Assembly (NCBI GenBank): GCA_963735955.1
Contig: CAVTND010000001.1
Location: forward strand, 1-64,000
Origin: CAVTND01 sp963735955
Lineage (GTDB): Bacteria > Pseudomonadota > Gammaproteobacteria > Burkholderiales > Burkholderiaceae_F
Length of the DNA: 64,000 nucleotides
Direction of reading: 5' to 3'
In this document: piece after piece, positions 7,814 through 16,597 of the stretch
Layout: every line of letters starts with the position of its first letter
Position numbering within the stretch: the stretch's first letter is position 1
The notes under the pieces: model-generated
The model's database searches: none
What the model saw: only the letters and a program-made list of their open reading frames with translations
What the model was told of the DNA's origin: nothing
Made by a program: the position numbers and the translations under genes

Positions 7814-9064
7814 ATGAACGAACCAAACACCCCTCCGCCTGCGCCTTCGGCCCTCTCCCGCCTGTCGATCGATCGCTCGGCGGCAGCGCCACTGCGGCGG
7901 TCACGACCATGGTGGAAGCGCTGGTGGATCTGGGCCCTGGTCCTGCTGGTCGGCGGCGCTGCGGTGCTGGTGCTCAAGAGCCGTAGTGATGCCACCGCGG
8001 TCGAAATCGCAACCGTGGCAGCGGCCTACTCGTCATCGTCCTTGTCGGTGCTGAATGCAACGGGCCGTGTGGTCGCCGCGCGGCGCGCCTCGGTCTCATC
8101 GAAGGGCACTGGACGCCTCGAGTGGCTCGGAGTCCAGGAAGGGCAGATGGTCAAGGACGGCGAAGTCATCGCTCGGCTGGAAAACCGCGACGTTGCCGCT
8201 CAGCGCGAACAAGTGGCCGCGCAGGTCGTGGCCGCACGCGCCAATCTGGCCCAGGGCGTGGCCGACCTTGAGGATGCGCAGGCCGCGTACCGACGAGCGC
8301 AGGATCTGGCGCAGCAGAAGTTCATTGCCGGCGCCGCGCTCGACACGGCCGAAGCCCGCTACAACAAGGCGCGCGCCGCGATCGACACGCTGAAGGCCCA
8401 GATTGCGGTCGCCGAAGCAAGCTTGCGCGTGGCAACGGTCGCTTATGACCAGACCCTGATCCGGGCGCCATTCACCGGCATCGTTCTGACCAAGAGTGCC
8501 AATGTGGGTGACATCGTGACGCCGTTTTCCTCGGCGGTCGGAACGACGGGCGCAGTGGTCACGATGGCCGACATGGAAACGCTGGAAGTTGAGGCGGATG
8601 TGGCCGAATCGTCGATCGCAAAGATCAAGGTCGGCCAGCCGGCCGAGCTGCAGCTCGACGCGTTCCCCGATCTGCGACTGGTCGGCGAGGTGAGCCGCAT
8701 TGTGCCGACGGTCGATCGCGCAAAGGCCACGTTGCTGGTCAAGGTGAAGTTCGTCGAGCGCGATGAGCGTGTCCTGCCGGACATGAGCGCGAAGATCGCG
8801 TTCCTAACGCGCGAGCTGACTGCCGAGGAACGCAAGCCGGTCGCGGCCTTGCGCCCGGAGGCGATCGTCAAGCGCGACGGCCGTGATGTGGTGTTCGTCA
8901 TTGAAAAGCGCGAGAAGGAAGAGCGCGTCAAGATCACCCCGGTGACCTCTGCCGGCAAGGTCGGCGACCTGGTCCGGGTCGATCTGACACCGGGTACGCG
9001 GGTCGTGGCCACCCCGCCCGAACGCCTGGCGGACGGCGCGCTCGTCACTGCAGTCAAGAAGTAG
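7814..9064 (+). CDS. Periplasmic adaptor subunit of a MacA/HlyD-type efflux system
   Basis: A 416-residue membrane-fusion protein. The N-terminal cytoplasmic tail (Pro-rich) is followed by one transmembrane helix (about 40-57, WWIWALVLLVGGAAVLVL). Then come lipoyl half-motifs (GRLEWLGVQEGQMVKDGEVI), a helical hairpin rich in Ala/Gln (about 125-220), the second lipoyl half (TLIRAPFTGIVLTKSANVGD) and a beta-barrel domain. It would bridge an inner-membrane ABC permease to an outer-membrane channel. Its stop is directly followed by the ATPase start codon, then two permeases, so the operon resembles MacA-MacB or DevBCA systems. Substrate unknown. Confidence 0.88.
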   Translation: MNEPNTPPPAPSALSRLSIDRSAAAPLRRSRPWWKRWWIWALVLLVGGAAVLVLKSRSDATAVEIATVAAAYSSSSLSVLNATGRVVAARRASVSSKGTGRLEWLGVQEGQMVKDGEVIARLENRDVAAQREQVAAQVVAARANLAQGVADLEDAQAAYRRAQDLAQQKFIAGAALDTAEARYNKARAAIDTLKAQIAVAEASLRVATVAYDQTLIRAPFTGIVLTKSANVGDIVTPFSSAVGTTGAVVTMADMETLEVEADVAESSIAKIKVGQPAELQLDAFPDLRLVGEVSRIVPTVDRAKATLLVKVKFVERDERVLPDMSAKIAFLTRELTAEERKPVAALRPEAIVKRDGRDVVFVIEKREKEERVKITPVTSAGKVGDLVRVDLTPGTRVVATPPERLADGALVTAVKK

Positions 9065-9775
9065 ATGGTCGAGGCTGCGCCCCCGGAGCGGCGCCCGCTG
9101 GTCGAGATCGACCACGTTTCCAAGTCCTACGTGCGCGGCGAGCAGGTAGTGCCGGTGCTGACCGATATCAACTTGGTGATCCGGCAAGGGGACTTCGTGG
9201 CGCTGATGGGGCCCTCGGGCTCGGGCAAGACCACGCTGCTGAACCTGGTGGCCGGCATCGACAAGCCGGATGCCGGCCGGCTCGCGGTGGCGGGTGAGGA
9301 CATCACAAAGCTTGGCGATGCGGCGCTGGCCGACTGGCGGGCGCGCTCGGTCGGCTTCGTTTTCCAGTTCTACAACCTGATGCCGGTGCTCACCGCGTTC
9401 GAGAACGTCGAACTACCCCTGCAGCTGACCACACTCAGCCGCGCCGAGCGCCGCGATCGGGTCGACCTGCTGCTCGGCATGGTTGGCCTGAGCGATCGCG
9501 CCAGGCACTATCCGAACGAGCTTTCGGGCGGACAGCAGCAGCGGGTGGCCATTGCACGCGCACTCGTGACCGATCCGCTGCTGGTGATCGCCGACGAACC
9601 GACCGGCGATCTGGATCGCCAGTCGGCGGCCGAGATCCTGGGCCTGCTCGACCGGCTGAACATCGAGCTCGGCAAGACCATCGTGATGGTCACCCACGAT
9701 CCGCGCGCCGCCGAGGCGGCGCATCATCTGATCTACCTCGACAAGGGCCAGTTGACGGATACCGCGCCGGCCTGA
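9065..9775 (+). CDS. ABC transporter ATP-binding protein (MacB/LolD-type)
   Basis: A 236-residue ATPase with Walker A GPSGSGKTTLLNLVAG, Q-loop in FVFQFYNLMPVLT, signature LSGGQQQRVAIARAL, Walker B LLVIADEPTGDLD and switch His in VMVTHDPRAA. The combination FQFYNLMP...NVELPL is typical of the ATPases that partner FtsX-type permeases. The start ATG follows the adaptor stop with no gap, so the two are probably translationally coupled, and the permease begins 21 bp later. It would power extrusion of a substrate or lipid together with its neighbours. Confidence 0.93.
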   Translation: MVEAAPPERRPLVEIDHVSKSYVRGEQVVPVLTDINLVIRQGDFVALMGPSGSGKTTLLNLVAGIDKPDAGRLAVAGEDITKLGDAALADWRARSVGFVFQFYNLMPVLTAFENVELPLQLTTLSRAERRDRVDLLLGMVGLSDRARHYPNELSGGQQQRVAIARALVTDPLLVIADEPTGDLDRQSAAEILGLLDRLNIELGKTIVMVTHDPRAAEAAHHLIYLDKGQLTDTAPA

Positions 9776-9796
9776 AACACCGGCGCAGAGGGCAGC

Positions 9797-10954
9797 ATGT
9801 TTTTCCTCAAGCTCATCTTCCGCAACATTTTCCGCGCCAAGCTGCGTTCGACGCTGACGATCATCGGTCTGGTCATCGCGATCCTGGCCTTCGGGCTGCT
9901 GCAGACCGTGGTGCGCGGCTGGTACGCGGGCTCGGAGGCGGCGTCGGCCACACGGCTCATTACGCGTAACGCAATTTCGCTCACGTTCGCGATGCCGGTC
10001 TACTACCGCGAGAAGATCCGCGCAGTGCCGGGCGTTTCGGGAGTCAGCATTTCCAACTGGTTCGGTGGCATCTACAAAGAGCCGAAGAATTTCTTCGCCC
10101 AGTTCGCGGTCGATGCGCCGACCTTTTTTCCGATGTATCCGGAGTTCATCTTCAAGCCGGCGGAGTACCAGGATTTCCTGCGCGACCGGCGCGGCGCGGC
10201 GATCGGCCGCCAGCTTGCCGACCTGCATGGCTTCAAGGTCGGGGACACGATCCCCCTCAAGAGCGGCATTTATCCAGGCGTGTGGGAGTTCACAGTGCGC
10301 GCGATCTACGAGCCCAAGGACGAGGTCACGATCACACGCCAGATGTACTTTCACTTCGACTACCTGAACGAACAGCTGCGCCGGCAGTTTCCGCGGCGCG
10401 CCGACTCGGTCGGCGTGTTCGTGATCGGTATCAGTGATCCCGCGGCCGCCGCCGATGTCTCGCGCGCAGTCGATGCCGAGTTCAGCAACTCGCTGGCCGA
10501 AACCCTGACCGAGACCGAGAAGGCATTCACCCTGAGCTTCGTGGCGATGGTCGAAACCATCGTGGTGGCAATCCAGGGTGTCAGCTATATCGTGATCCTG
10601 ATCATCATGGCAGTGGCTGCCAACACGATGGCGATGACGGCGCGCGAACGGCTCGCGGAGTACGCGACCCTGAAGGCGCTGGGTTTCAAGCCCGGCGCTG
10701 TCGCCGGCCTGATCTTCGGCGAGGCCTTCATGCTGGCGGCGATCGGTGGACTGATCGGGATCCTGCTGACGCCGCCGGTCGTGCGCGTGTTTCATGCGGC
10801 CACCGTCAGCGTGTTCGCCAAGCTGCCCCTGGTGCCGGAGACGCTGTGGATGCAGGCCGCGTGCGCGCTTGCGGTGGGTCTGGTCGCTGGCATTGTTCCG
10901 GCCCTGCGCGCGGCGCGCGTGAAGATTGTCGATGGCCTGCGCCATGTGGCCTAG
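9797..10954 (+). CDS. ABC transporter permease, FtsX/MacB-type, first of two
   Basis: A 385-residue permease with one N-terminal transmembrane helix (about 15-35), a periplasmic MacB-like core domain (about 45-240) and three C-terminal helices, ending in the FtsX-domain pattern PALRAARVKIVDGLRH. It pairs with a second permease gene of the same layout downstream, so the transporter is probably a heterodimer of permeases driven by the preceding ATPase. Its TAG stop lies within the left end of a 122-bp palindrome that separates it from the second permease. Confidence 0.88.
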   Translation: MFFLKLIFRNIFRAKLRSTLTIIGLVIAILAFGLLQTVVRGWYAGSEAASATRLITRNAISLTFAMPVYYREKIRAVPGVSGVSISNWFGGIYKEPKNFFAQFAVDAPTFFPMYPEFIFKPAEYQDFLRDRRGAAIGRQLADLHGFKVGDTIPLKSGIYPGVWEFTVRAIYEPKDEVTITRQMYFHFDYLNEQLRRQFPRRADSVGVFVIGISDPAAAADVSRAVDAEFSNSLAETLTETEKAFTLSFVAMVETIVVAIQGVSYIVILIIMAVAANTMAMTARERLAEYATLKALGFKPGAVAGLIFGEAFMLAAIGGLIGILLTPPVVRVFHAATVSVFAKLPLVPETLWMQAACALAVGLVAGIVPALRAARVKIVDGLRHVA

Positions 10955-11074
10955 AAGCCATCTCAAGACTACTGCGCGTCCCGATTTTGCGGCTGCGGTG
11001 CTCGCTGTACTGCATGTACACGTCCGCTCCTCGCCGCAAACTCGGGCCTGCTCGCTACGTTTGCGATGGCTTCT
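10953..11074. repeat. 122-bp imperfect palindrome between two permease genes
   Basis: The outer arms AGAAGCCATC (10953-10962) and GATGGCTTCT (11065-11074) are perfect reverse complements. Inside, TTTGCGGC (10986-10993) pairs with GCCGCAAA (11033-11040), and at the centre TGTAC pairs with GTACA around a TGCAT loop. Partial pairing (CCCGA/TCGGG, CAA, TA) continues between these blocks, so the whole can fold into one long stem. It carries the stop of the upstream permease and interrupts an otherwise compact operon, which suggests a small mobile repeat that settled there. I saw no second copy in this window. Confidence 0.65.
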
Positions 11075-11118
11075 TCTGCCTGCCGGTTAATGTTTCGCGA
11101 GTGGCCCGTTCTCTGCGA

Positions 11119-12288
11119 ATGAAGATCCCGTTCAACTACATCGCCCGCAATCTGTGGGTGCGCAAGCTCACGACGGCACTGACCGCCGGCGGCATGGCGC
11201 TCGTGGTGTTCGTGTTTGCTGCAGTGCTGATGCTGGACGCCGGGCTTAAGACCACTCTTGTATCGACCGGGTCGGCGAACAACGTGGTCGTGATCCGGCA
11301 GGGCAGCCAGACCGAGGTTCAGAGCGGCGTGTTCCGCGACCAGGCCGGCCTGATCGAGTCGGCACCGGAACTTGCGCGTGACGCCGATGGACGTGCGCTC
11401 GTGTCCAAGGAAATAGTCGTGCTGAACTCGCTGCCAAAGCGCGACGATCCAAGCAAGCGCAGCAATGTCGTCGTGCGCGGACTCGGCGAGATGGGTCAGC
11501 GGCTGCGGCCCCAGGTCCGGATCGTTGAGGGGCGCATGTTTCGTCCCGGCTCAAGCGAGATCGTGGTCGGTTCGTCCGTGGCCAGGCAATTCGCCGGCGT
11601 CGAGATCGGTCAGCAACTGTCGTTTGCCGGCCGCAAATGGATCGTCGTGGGCGTCTTTGACGCCGGCAAGACCGCCTTTGATTCCGAAATCTGGGGCGAT
11701 GTCGAGCAGATGGTGCAGTCGTTTCGCCGGATCACCTATTCCTCGGTCATCGCGCAGCTTGCAGGCGCCGATTCCTTCGATGCCCTGAAGGCGCGCCTCG
11801 ATGACGATCCCCGGCTCAAGGTCGACTTGAAGCGCGAGCACAAGTTCTACGAGGACCAGTCGGCAAGCCTGTCCAATTTCATCACCCTGCTCGGCATGGC
11901 GCTGTCAGTCATTTTTTCGATTGGTGCAACGATCGGCGCCACGATCACCATGTATGCAGCCGTCGCGACCCGCACCGGGGAGATCGGCACCTTAAGGGCG
12001 CTCGGCTTTCAGCGCGCCTCGATCCTGGTGGCCTTCCTGGCTGAGGCCCTCTTGCTATCGCTGGTCGGAGGCGTGATCGGCCTGATCGCCGCCAGCTTTC
12101 TTACGGCGATCACGGTCTCGACCACCAATTTCCAGTCATTTTCAGAGCTCGCGTTTTCATTCACGCTAACCCCTGCAATAGTCGTCTGGTCGCTGGTGTT
12201 TGCCATGGTCATGGGTCTGCAGGGCGGGGTGTTACCGGCGATCAAGGCGAGCCGGATGAAGATTGTCGATGCCCTGCGCGCTGACTAG
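11119..12288 (+). CDS. ABC transporter permease, FtsX/MacB-type, second of two
   Basis: A 389-residue permease beginning MKIPFNYIARNLWVRKLTTA, the usual start of this family, then a transmembrane helix (about 20-40), a MacB-like periplasmic domain (about 50-240) and three C-terminal helices with the FtsX-domain end PAIKASRMKIVDALRAD. The frame is open upstream through the palindromic repeat, but that segment has no family resemblance, so I place the start at this ATG. With the adaptor, ATPase and first permease it completes an efflux-type ABC operon. Confidence 0.88.
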   Translation: MKIPFNYIARNLWVRKLTTALTAGGMALVVFVFAAVLMLDAGLKTTLVSTGSANNVVVIRQGSQTEVQSGVFRDQAGLIESAPELARDADGRALVSKEIVVLNSLPKRDDPSKRSNVVVRGLGEMGQRLRPQVRIVEGRMFRPGSSEIVVGSSVARQFAGVEIGQQLSFAGRKWIVVGVFDAGKTAFDSEIWGDVEQMVQSFRRITYSSVIAQLAGADSFDALKARLDDDPRLKVDLKREHKFYEDQSASLSNFITLLGMALSVIFSIGATIGATITMYAAVATRTGEIGTLRALGFQRASILVAFLAEALLLSLVGGVIGLIAASFLTAITVSTTNFQSFSELAFSFTLTPAIVVWSLVFAMVMGLQGGVLPAIKASRMKIVDALRAD

Positions 12289-12451
12289 GACCAATCCGCG
12301 AGTCGGCCAAGAGAATTTGGCCCGGACCGGCGTGAACGACAGCACATTGATCGGGGGCCAGGATGTTCAGCCGCCGGCCGCACTGCTACCATGCCCGCGA
12401 TCCGCGATCCGCGCCCGGGAGCGGGGTGCTATGTCTTGCTAGGAGACCGCA

Positions 12452-13420
12452 ATGAAACGCCGTGAATTTTCGCTCGTCACGCTTGCGACCCTGACCGCCG
12501 CGCAGTTTCCGACGATGAACGTCGCGCACGCGCAAGGAATTTCCACGCTCAAGATGATGGTGCCTGCCAATCCCGGCGGAGGCTGGGACCAGACCGGCCG
12601 TCAACTGGCCGCCGCGATGCAAAGCGGCAAGTTTGTGCAGTCGGTGCAGTTCGACAACAAGGGCGGCGCGGCCGGCACGATCGGGCTTGCGCAATTCGTC
12701 AATTCGGCCAAGGGCGATGGCAACGCCATGATGGTTGCCGGAATGGTCATGGTCGGCGGCATTGTGCTGAACAATTCCCCGGTCAATCTGACCATGGTCA
12801 CGCCGCTGGCGCGCCTGACCAGCGAGTACCTGGTCATTGTCGTACCCGCGTCTTCGCCGTTCAAGAACATGGGCGATCTCGTGAAGGCGTTCAAGGCGGA
12901 TCCGGGCAAGGTGTCATGGAACGGCGGCTCCGCCGGCGGCTCGGACCATATCCTTGCAGGCATGATTGCGCGTGCGGCCGGGGGTGACCCGGCCAAAGTC
13001 AACTACATCGCGTCCAAGGGCGGCGGTGACCAGATCGCAGCGATCATCGGTGGCCATGTGAGTTGCGGCATCGCCGGCCTCGGCGAATTTGCCGAACACA
13101 TCAAGGGCGGCCGGATGCGCGCCCTGGCGGTCTCGGGTCCGGCGAAGCTGGAAGGCATCCCGACCCTGAAAGAGCAGGGGATCGACGTCGTTCTCGGCAA
13201 CTGGCGCGGTGTTTTCGGGGCCCCGGGGATCACTCCGGCGCAGAGCGCGGCCTTACTGGCCGCGGTCAAGGGTGCCGTGGAGACCCCGGCGTGGAAGGAG
13301 TCCCTCGTCAAGATGGGTTGGGAAGGGGTTTATCTCGGCGGTGACGAATTCAAGAAATTTCTCGACGAAGACATCAAGCGCATTACCGCGATCATCGAGT
13401 CGCTTGGCCTGAAGAAATAG
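12452..13420 (+). CDS. tctC: Tripartite tricarboxylate transporter substrate-binding protein (Bug/TctC family)
   Basis: A 322-residue periplasmic receptor. The N-terminus MKRREFSLVTLATLTAAQ with cleavage near VAHA-QG is a signal peptide with a twin-arginine-like RREFS motif. The mature part has the Bug-fold segments MMVPANPGGGWDQTGRQLA and NKGGAAGTIG near the ligand site. A ribosome-binding AGGAG lies 8 bp before the ATG. The gene starts a compact tctC-tctB-tctA unit. Citrate-like acids are the known ligands of the founding members, but Bug proteins are diverse and the ligand here cannot be told from sequence. Confidence 0.9.
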   Translation: MKRREFSLVTLATLTAAQFPTMNVAHAQGISTLKMMVPANPGGGWDQTGRQLAAAMQSGKFVQSVQFDNKGGAAGTIGLAQFVNSAKGDGNAMMVAGMVMVGGIVLNNSPVNLTMVTPLARLTSEYLVIVVPASSPFKNMGDLVKAFKADPGKVSWNGGSAGGSDHILAGMIARAAGGDPAKVNYIASKGGGDQIAAIIGGHVSCGIAGLGEFAEHIKGGRMRALAVSGPAKLEGIPTLKEQGIDVVLGNWRGVFGAPGITPAQSAALLAAVKGAVETPAWKESLVKMGWEGVYLGGDEFKKFLDEDIKRITAIIESLGLKK

Positions 13421-13430
13421 GACGACGTCA

Positions 13431-13943
13431 ATGTCGCGCGGGCCGGCAGGTGCGCGAGCCGAGCTGATCATCTCGCTCAGCGTGCTGCTGCTTGGCATTG
13501 GAGCAACCGTGGTCGCTTGGCGCCTGCCTGAGGCGGGGGGCTATGCGCGCATCGGGCCCAATTTCACGCCGAGAATCATCTCTGCAGCAATCGTCCTGAT
13601 GGGCATCTGGCTGCTGGCCGAGACCTTTACCGGCGGCTATCGAGCGCGCGTACCCGATCAGGCCGAGGAACGTGGCGAGCATGCCTTTCTGCTCAGCGCC
13701 TTTCTCTGGATCAGCGCGGGACTGATCGCCCAGATGGCGCTGATCCACACGGCCGGATTCGTGATCGCGGCCGGCGCCGTGTTCACCTGCGTGGCGCGCG
13801 GCTTCGGCAGCGTGCGCTGGTTGCGCGACCTGGCGATCGGGCTGGCGATGGGTTTGCTGGTGTTTCTGTTCTTCGTCCGGTTTCTCAATGTCAATCTGCC
13901 GGCAGGCTGGTTGAAACCTATCCTTGGCGCCGCCGGCATCTGA
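13431..13943 (+). CDS. tctB: Tripartite tricarboxylate transporter small membrane subunit TctB
   Basis: A 170-residue protein with four predicted hydrophobic helices (about 10-30, 45-62, 82-105 and 118-148), the usual layout of the poorly conserved TctB subunit. Assignment rests mainly on position, 10 bp after the binding protein and 33 bp before tctA, and on size. It works with TctA to form the secondary transporter in the inner membrane. Confidence 0.85.
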   Translation: MSRGPAGARAELIISLSVLLLGIGATVVAWRLPEAGGYARIGPNFTPRIISAAIVLMGIWLLAETFTGGYRARVPDQAEERGEHAFLLSAFLWISAGLIAQMALIHTAGFVIAAGAVFTCVARGFGSVRWLRDLAIGLAMGLLVFLFFVRFLNVNLPAGWLKPILGAAGI

Positions 13944-13976
13944 ACCGGCGGGCGTGAACTCGAACAGCTGGACCCG

Positions 13977-15467
13977 ATGAACGAAACCTTCAGCGCCCTG
14001 CTCTCCGGCTTCGGTGTCGCACTGGCGCCGATCAACCTGCTCTGGGGTTTTGTTGGCGTCACGCTGGGCACGGCGATCGGAGTTTTGCCGGGTGTCGGAC
14101 CGGCGCTAACGGTCGCGATGCTATTGCCTTTGACGGTGAAGCTCGACCCGACCGGCGCGCTGATCATGTTCGCAGGCATTTACTACGGCGCGATGTATGG
14201 CGGTTCAACCACCACGATCCTTCTGAACACGCCCGGCGAATCGGCCTCGATCGCCACCGCGCTCGAGGGCAACAAAATGGCCCGCAGCGGACGCGCCGGG
14301 CCTGCGCTGGCGACCTCAGCGATTGGCTCATTCGTCGCCGGCACGATCGCCACGCTGCTGCTGACGCTGCTCGCCCCACTGGTGGTCGAGGTGGCGCTGA
14401 AGTTCGGCCCGGCCGAGTACTTCGCGCTGATGGTGTTCGCTTTCGTTACTGTCGCGGCCGTGCTCGGCAGCTCGACCGTGCGTGGGCTGACGATGCTGTT
14501 CCTCGGACTGCTGCTTGGCCTGGTCGGCATCGACGACCAGACCGGCCAGATGCGCTTTGCCTTTGGCGTGCCGGAGCTGCTCGATGGCATCGACGTGGTG
14601 GTGCTGGCGGTTGGCCTGTTTGCGGTTGGCGAAGGCCTGTACGTGGCGGCCTATCAGAGCCGCCAACCCGAGGAAGTGGAACGGGTTTCGGGCTCGATCA
14701 TGATGACCCGCGAGGACTGGCGCCGGTCGTGGCCGGCATGGCTGCGCGCGACCGCGATCGGCTTTCCATTCGGCACGATTCCCGCCGGTGGCGCCGAAAT
14801 CCCGACTTTCCTCTCCTATGCGCTCGAGAAGAAACTCTCGAAACATCCGGAGGAATTCGGCCACGGCGCCATCGAAGGCGTGGCCGGCCCGGAAGCCGCC
14901 AACAATGCGGCATCGGCGGGCGTGCTGGTGCCCTTGCTGACGCTTGGCATCCCGACCTCGGCGACCGCTGCGATCCTGTTGGCCGCGTTCCAGAACTACG
15001 GGCTGCAACCCGGCCCGCTGCTGTTCCAGACCCAGGCCACGCTGGTGTGGGGACTGATCGCCAGCATGTACATCGGCAATATCCTGCTTCTGATCCTGAA
15101 CCTGCCGCTGATCGGCCTGTGGGTCAAGGTGCTGTCGATCCCGAAGCCGCAGCTCTATGGCGGCATTCTGGTGTTTGCCACGCTCGGCGCCTACAGCCTG
15201 CACCAGTCGGTCACCGATCTGCTGCTGCTCTACATTTTTGGCCTGCTCGGTTTCGTCATGAAGCGCTGGGGATTCCCGGTCGCGCCGGTCGTGATCGGCC
15301 TGATCCTCGGGCCACTGGCTGAATCGCAGTTCCGCAAGGCGCTCGCGATCAGCCAGGGCGACCCGAGCGTGTTCTTCACGCAGCCGATTGCCGGAGGCCT
15401 GTTTGCGGTGACGGCGGTGCTTCTGCTCCTGCCATGGGCGATGAAGCTGTGGAAGCGTTTCAGGTGA
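13977..15467 (+). CDS. tctA: Tripartite tricarboxylate transporter large membrane subunit TctA
   Basis: A 496-residue permease with about 11-12 transmembrane helices. The diagnostic TctA motif is complete: GVLPGVGPALTVAMLLPLT followed by YYGAMYGGSTTTILLNTPGE, and later ALEKKLSKHPEEFGHGAIEG with a second LGIPTSATAAILL block. It couples ion flow to uptake of the ligand delivered by the TctC-type receptor upstream. A hairpin with T-run about 30 bp after its stop may end the operon. Confidence 0.96.
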   Translation: MNETFSALLSGFGVALAPINLLWGFVGVTLGTAIGVLPGVGPALTVAMLLPLTVKLDPTGALIMFAGIYYGAMYGGSTTTILLNTPGESASIATALEGNKMARSGRAGPALATSAIGSFVAGTIATLLLTLLAPLVVEVALKFGPAEYFALMVFAFVTVAAVLGSSTVRGLTMLFLGLLLGLVGIDDQTGQMRFAFGVPELLDGIDVVVLAVGLFAVGEGLYVAAYQSRQPEEVERVSGSIMMTREDWRRSWPAWLRATAIGFPFGTIPAGGAEIPTFLSYALEKKLSKHPEEFGHGAIEGVAGPEAANNAASAGVLVPLLTLGIPTSATAAILLAAFQNYGLQPGPLLFQTQATLVWGLIASMYIGNILLLILNLPLIGLWVKVLSIPKPQLYGGILVFATLGAYSLHQSVTDLLLLYIFGLLGFVMKRWGFPVAPVVIGLILGPLAESQFRKALAISQGDPSVFFTQPIAGGLFAVTAVLLLLPWAMKLWKRFR

Positions 15468-16597
15468 GCGATTCACGGACCCGGTCCGATTCATCCGACG
15501 CCGCGCCACACGCGGCGTTTTCATTCCAGAAGGATCGTCGTCAGTCAATCCGGCGCAGCGTTGCCGGGGTATTGATTGCGCTAGTAGGAGCCTTGCTGTG
15601 TGTCGTACTGGGAACTCCGCTGCCATGGCTGATCGGCTCGCTCGTTGCGGTTGCGGCGGCGAGCATGCTGGGTGTGCGGATTGGCGCGCCGCCGGCGGCA
15701 CGCGAGGCGGGACAGTGGGCCATCGGCGTAGCACTTGGGCTCTACTTTTCGCCTGACGTGGTGCGGGAGATCGCGCGTCTGGCGCCGTGGGTATTCGCGG
15801 CCGTGATCTTCGCGATCGTGCTGGGCTGGGTCGGCTGCGCGCTGCTGTCGCTCGCCACCGGCGCCGACGCGCCGACCGCCTTCTTCGCGATGGCCATCGG
15901 TGGAGCCTCCGAAATGGCGGCACAGGCCGAGCAGCATGGCGGTCAGGTGGATCGCGTGGCGGCAGCCCACAGCCTGCGCATCATGCTGGTCGTTCTGGTG
16001 GTGCCGTTTGTCTGCGCTGCGCTCGAACTGCACGGCCGCGATCCATACGCTCCGCTGGCGCGCAACTTCTCATGGACCGGGTTTGCGGTGCTCTGTGCAG
16101 TGACCGCAGGTGCCGCCGCCGTCCTGGATCGACTTGGATCGCCCAATAGCTGGATGATCGGTCCCTTGCTGGCCGCCGCAGCGATCACGGCGAGCGGCCA
16201 TGTGTTCACCGCCTGGCCTGGCGTGATCGTCAAGGGCGGTCAGTTGCTGATTGGGATCGCGCTGGGCGCGCGCTTCACGCCGGAGTTCTTTCGCGCCGCC
16301 CCGGGATTTCTTGCCGCCGTGGCCGCCATCACGCTTGTTTATCTGCTGGCGTCCGCCGCGTTCGGCGCGCTTCTTGCCTGGGGTGCTGGCCTGGCCTGGC
16401 CAACCGCGCTGGTGGCGACTACGCCGGGGGGCATCGGTGAAATGGCGCTTACGGCGCAGGCGCTTGATCTCGGTGTGCCGATCGTCACTGCATTTCACGC
16501 GATCCGCATGGCGGCGCTGGTCCTTACAGTGGGGGCAATCTATCGTCTATGGCGATTCGTTCATCAGCGCCGCACCCGGGGCCCCGATGCAGATTGA
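15464..16597 (+). CDS. AbrB-family membrane protein (duplicated domain)
   Basis: An integral membrane protein of the family once labelled 'ammonia monooxygenase', with two repeated halves of about five helices each. Each half has a short Gly-rich motif: TPLPWLIGSLVAVAAASMLG in the first and NSWMIGPLLAAAAIT in the second; GGASEMAAQAEQHGG and TPGGIGEMALTAQ are the other conserved pair. The start is uncertain: the GTG here overlaps the tctA stop, and an ATG 30 bp upstream is in frame, but a terminator-like hairpin lies over codons 12-20. Translation may instead begin further in. Function unknown; the position after tctCBA suggests a linked transport role. Confidence 0.82.
   Translation: MSDSRTRSDSSDAAPHAAFSFQKDRRQSIRRSVAGVLIALVGALLCVVLGTPLPWLIGSLVAVAAASMLGVRIGAPPAAREAGQWAIGVALGLYFSPDVVREIARLAPWVFAAVIFAIVLGWVGCALLSLATGADAPTAFFAMAIGGASEMAAQAEQHGGQVDRVAAAHSLRIMLVVLVVPFVCAALELHGRDPYAPLARNFSWTGFAVLCAVTAGAAAVLDRLGSPNSWMIGPLLAAAAITASGHVFTAWPGVIVKGGQLLIGIALGARFTPEFFRAAPGFLAAVAAITLVYLLASAAFGALLAWGAGLAWPTALVATTPGGIGEMALTAQALDLGVPIVTAFHAIRMAALVLTVGAIYRLWRFVHQRRTRGPDAD
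15499..15525 (+). terminator. Rho-independent terminator candidate after tctA
   Basis: Stem CGCCGCG / CGCGGCG (7 bp, loop CCACA) followed by TTTTCATT. It lies 31 bp past the tctA stop and inside the first codons of the longest AbrB-family reading frame. If it works, it separates the tct operon from the downstream gene and implies a later start for that gene. Confidence 0.6.

Noticed and set aside
6199..7995. A 598-codon open frame on the minus strand, opposite mnmE
   Set aside because: It is antisense to a clear gene along its length, has no family motif, and is Arg/Gln/Ala/Asp-rich as shadow frames are in GC-rich DNA.
9413..10966. A 517-codon open frame on the minus strand across the ATPase and first permease
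   Set aside because: It is antisense to two genes with complete motifs, and shows only composition-driven His/Arg/Asp-rich residues.
14328..15923. A 531-codon open frame on the minus strand across tctA and the AbrB-family gene
   Set aside because: Shadow of tctA, with Arg/Gln-rich composition and no motif.
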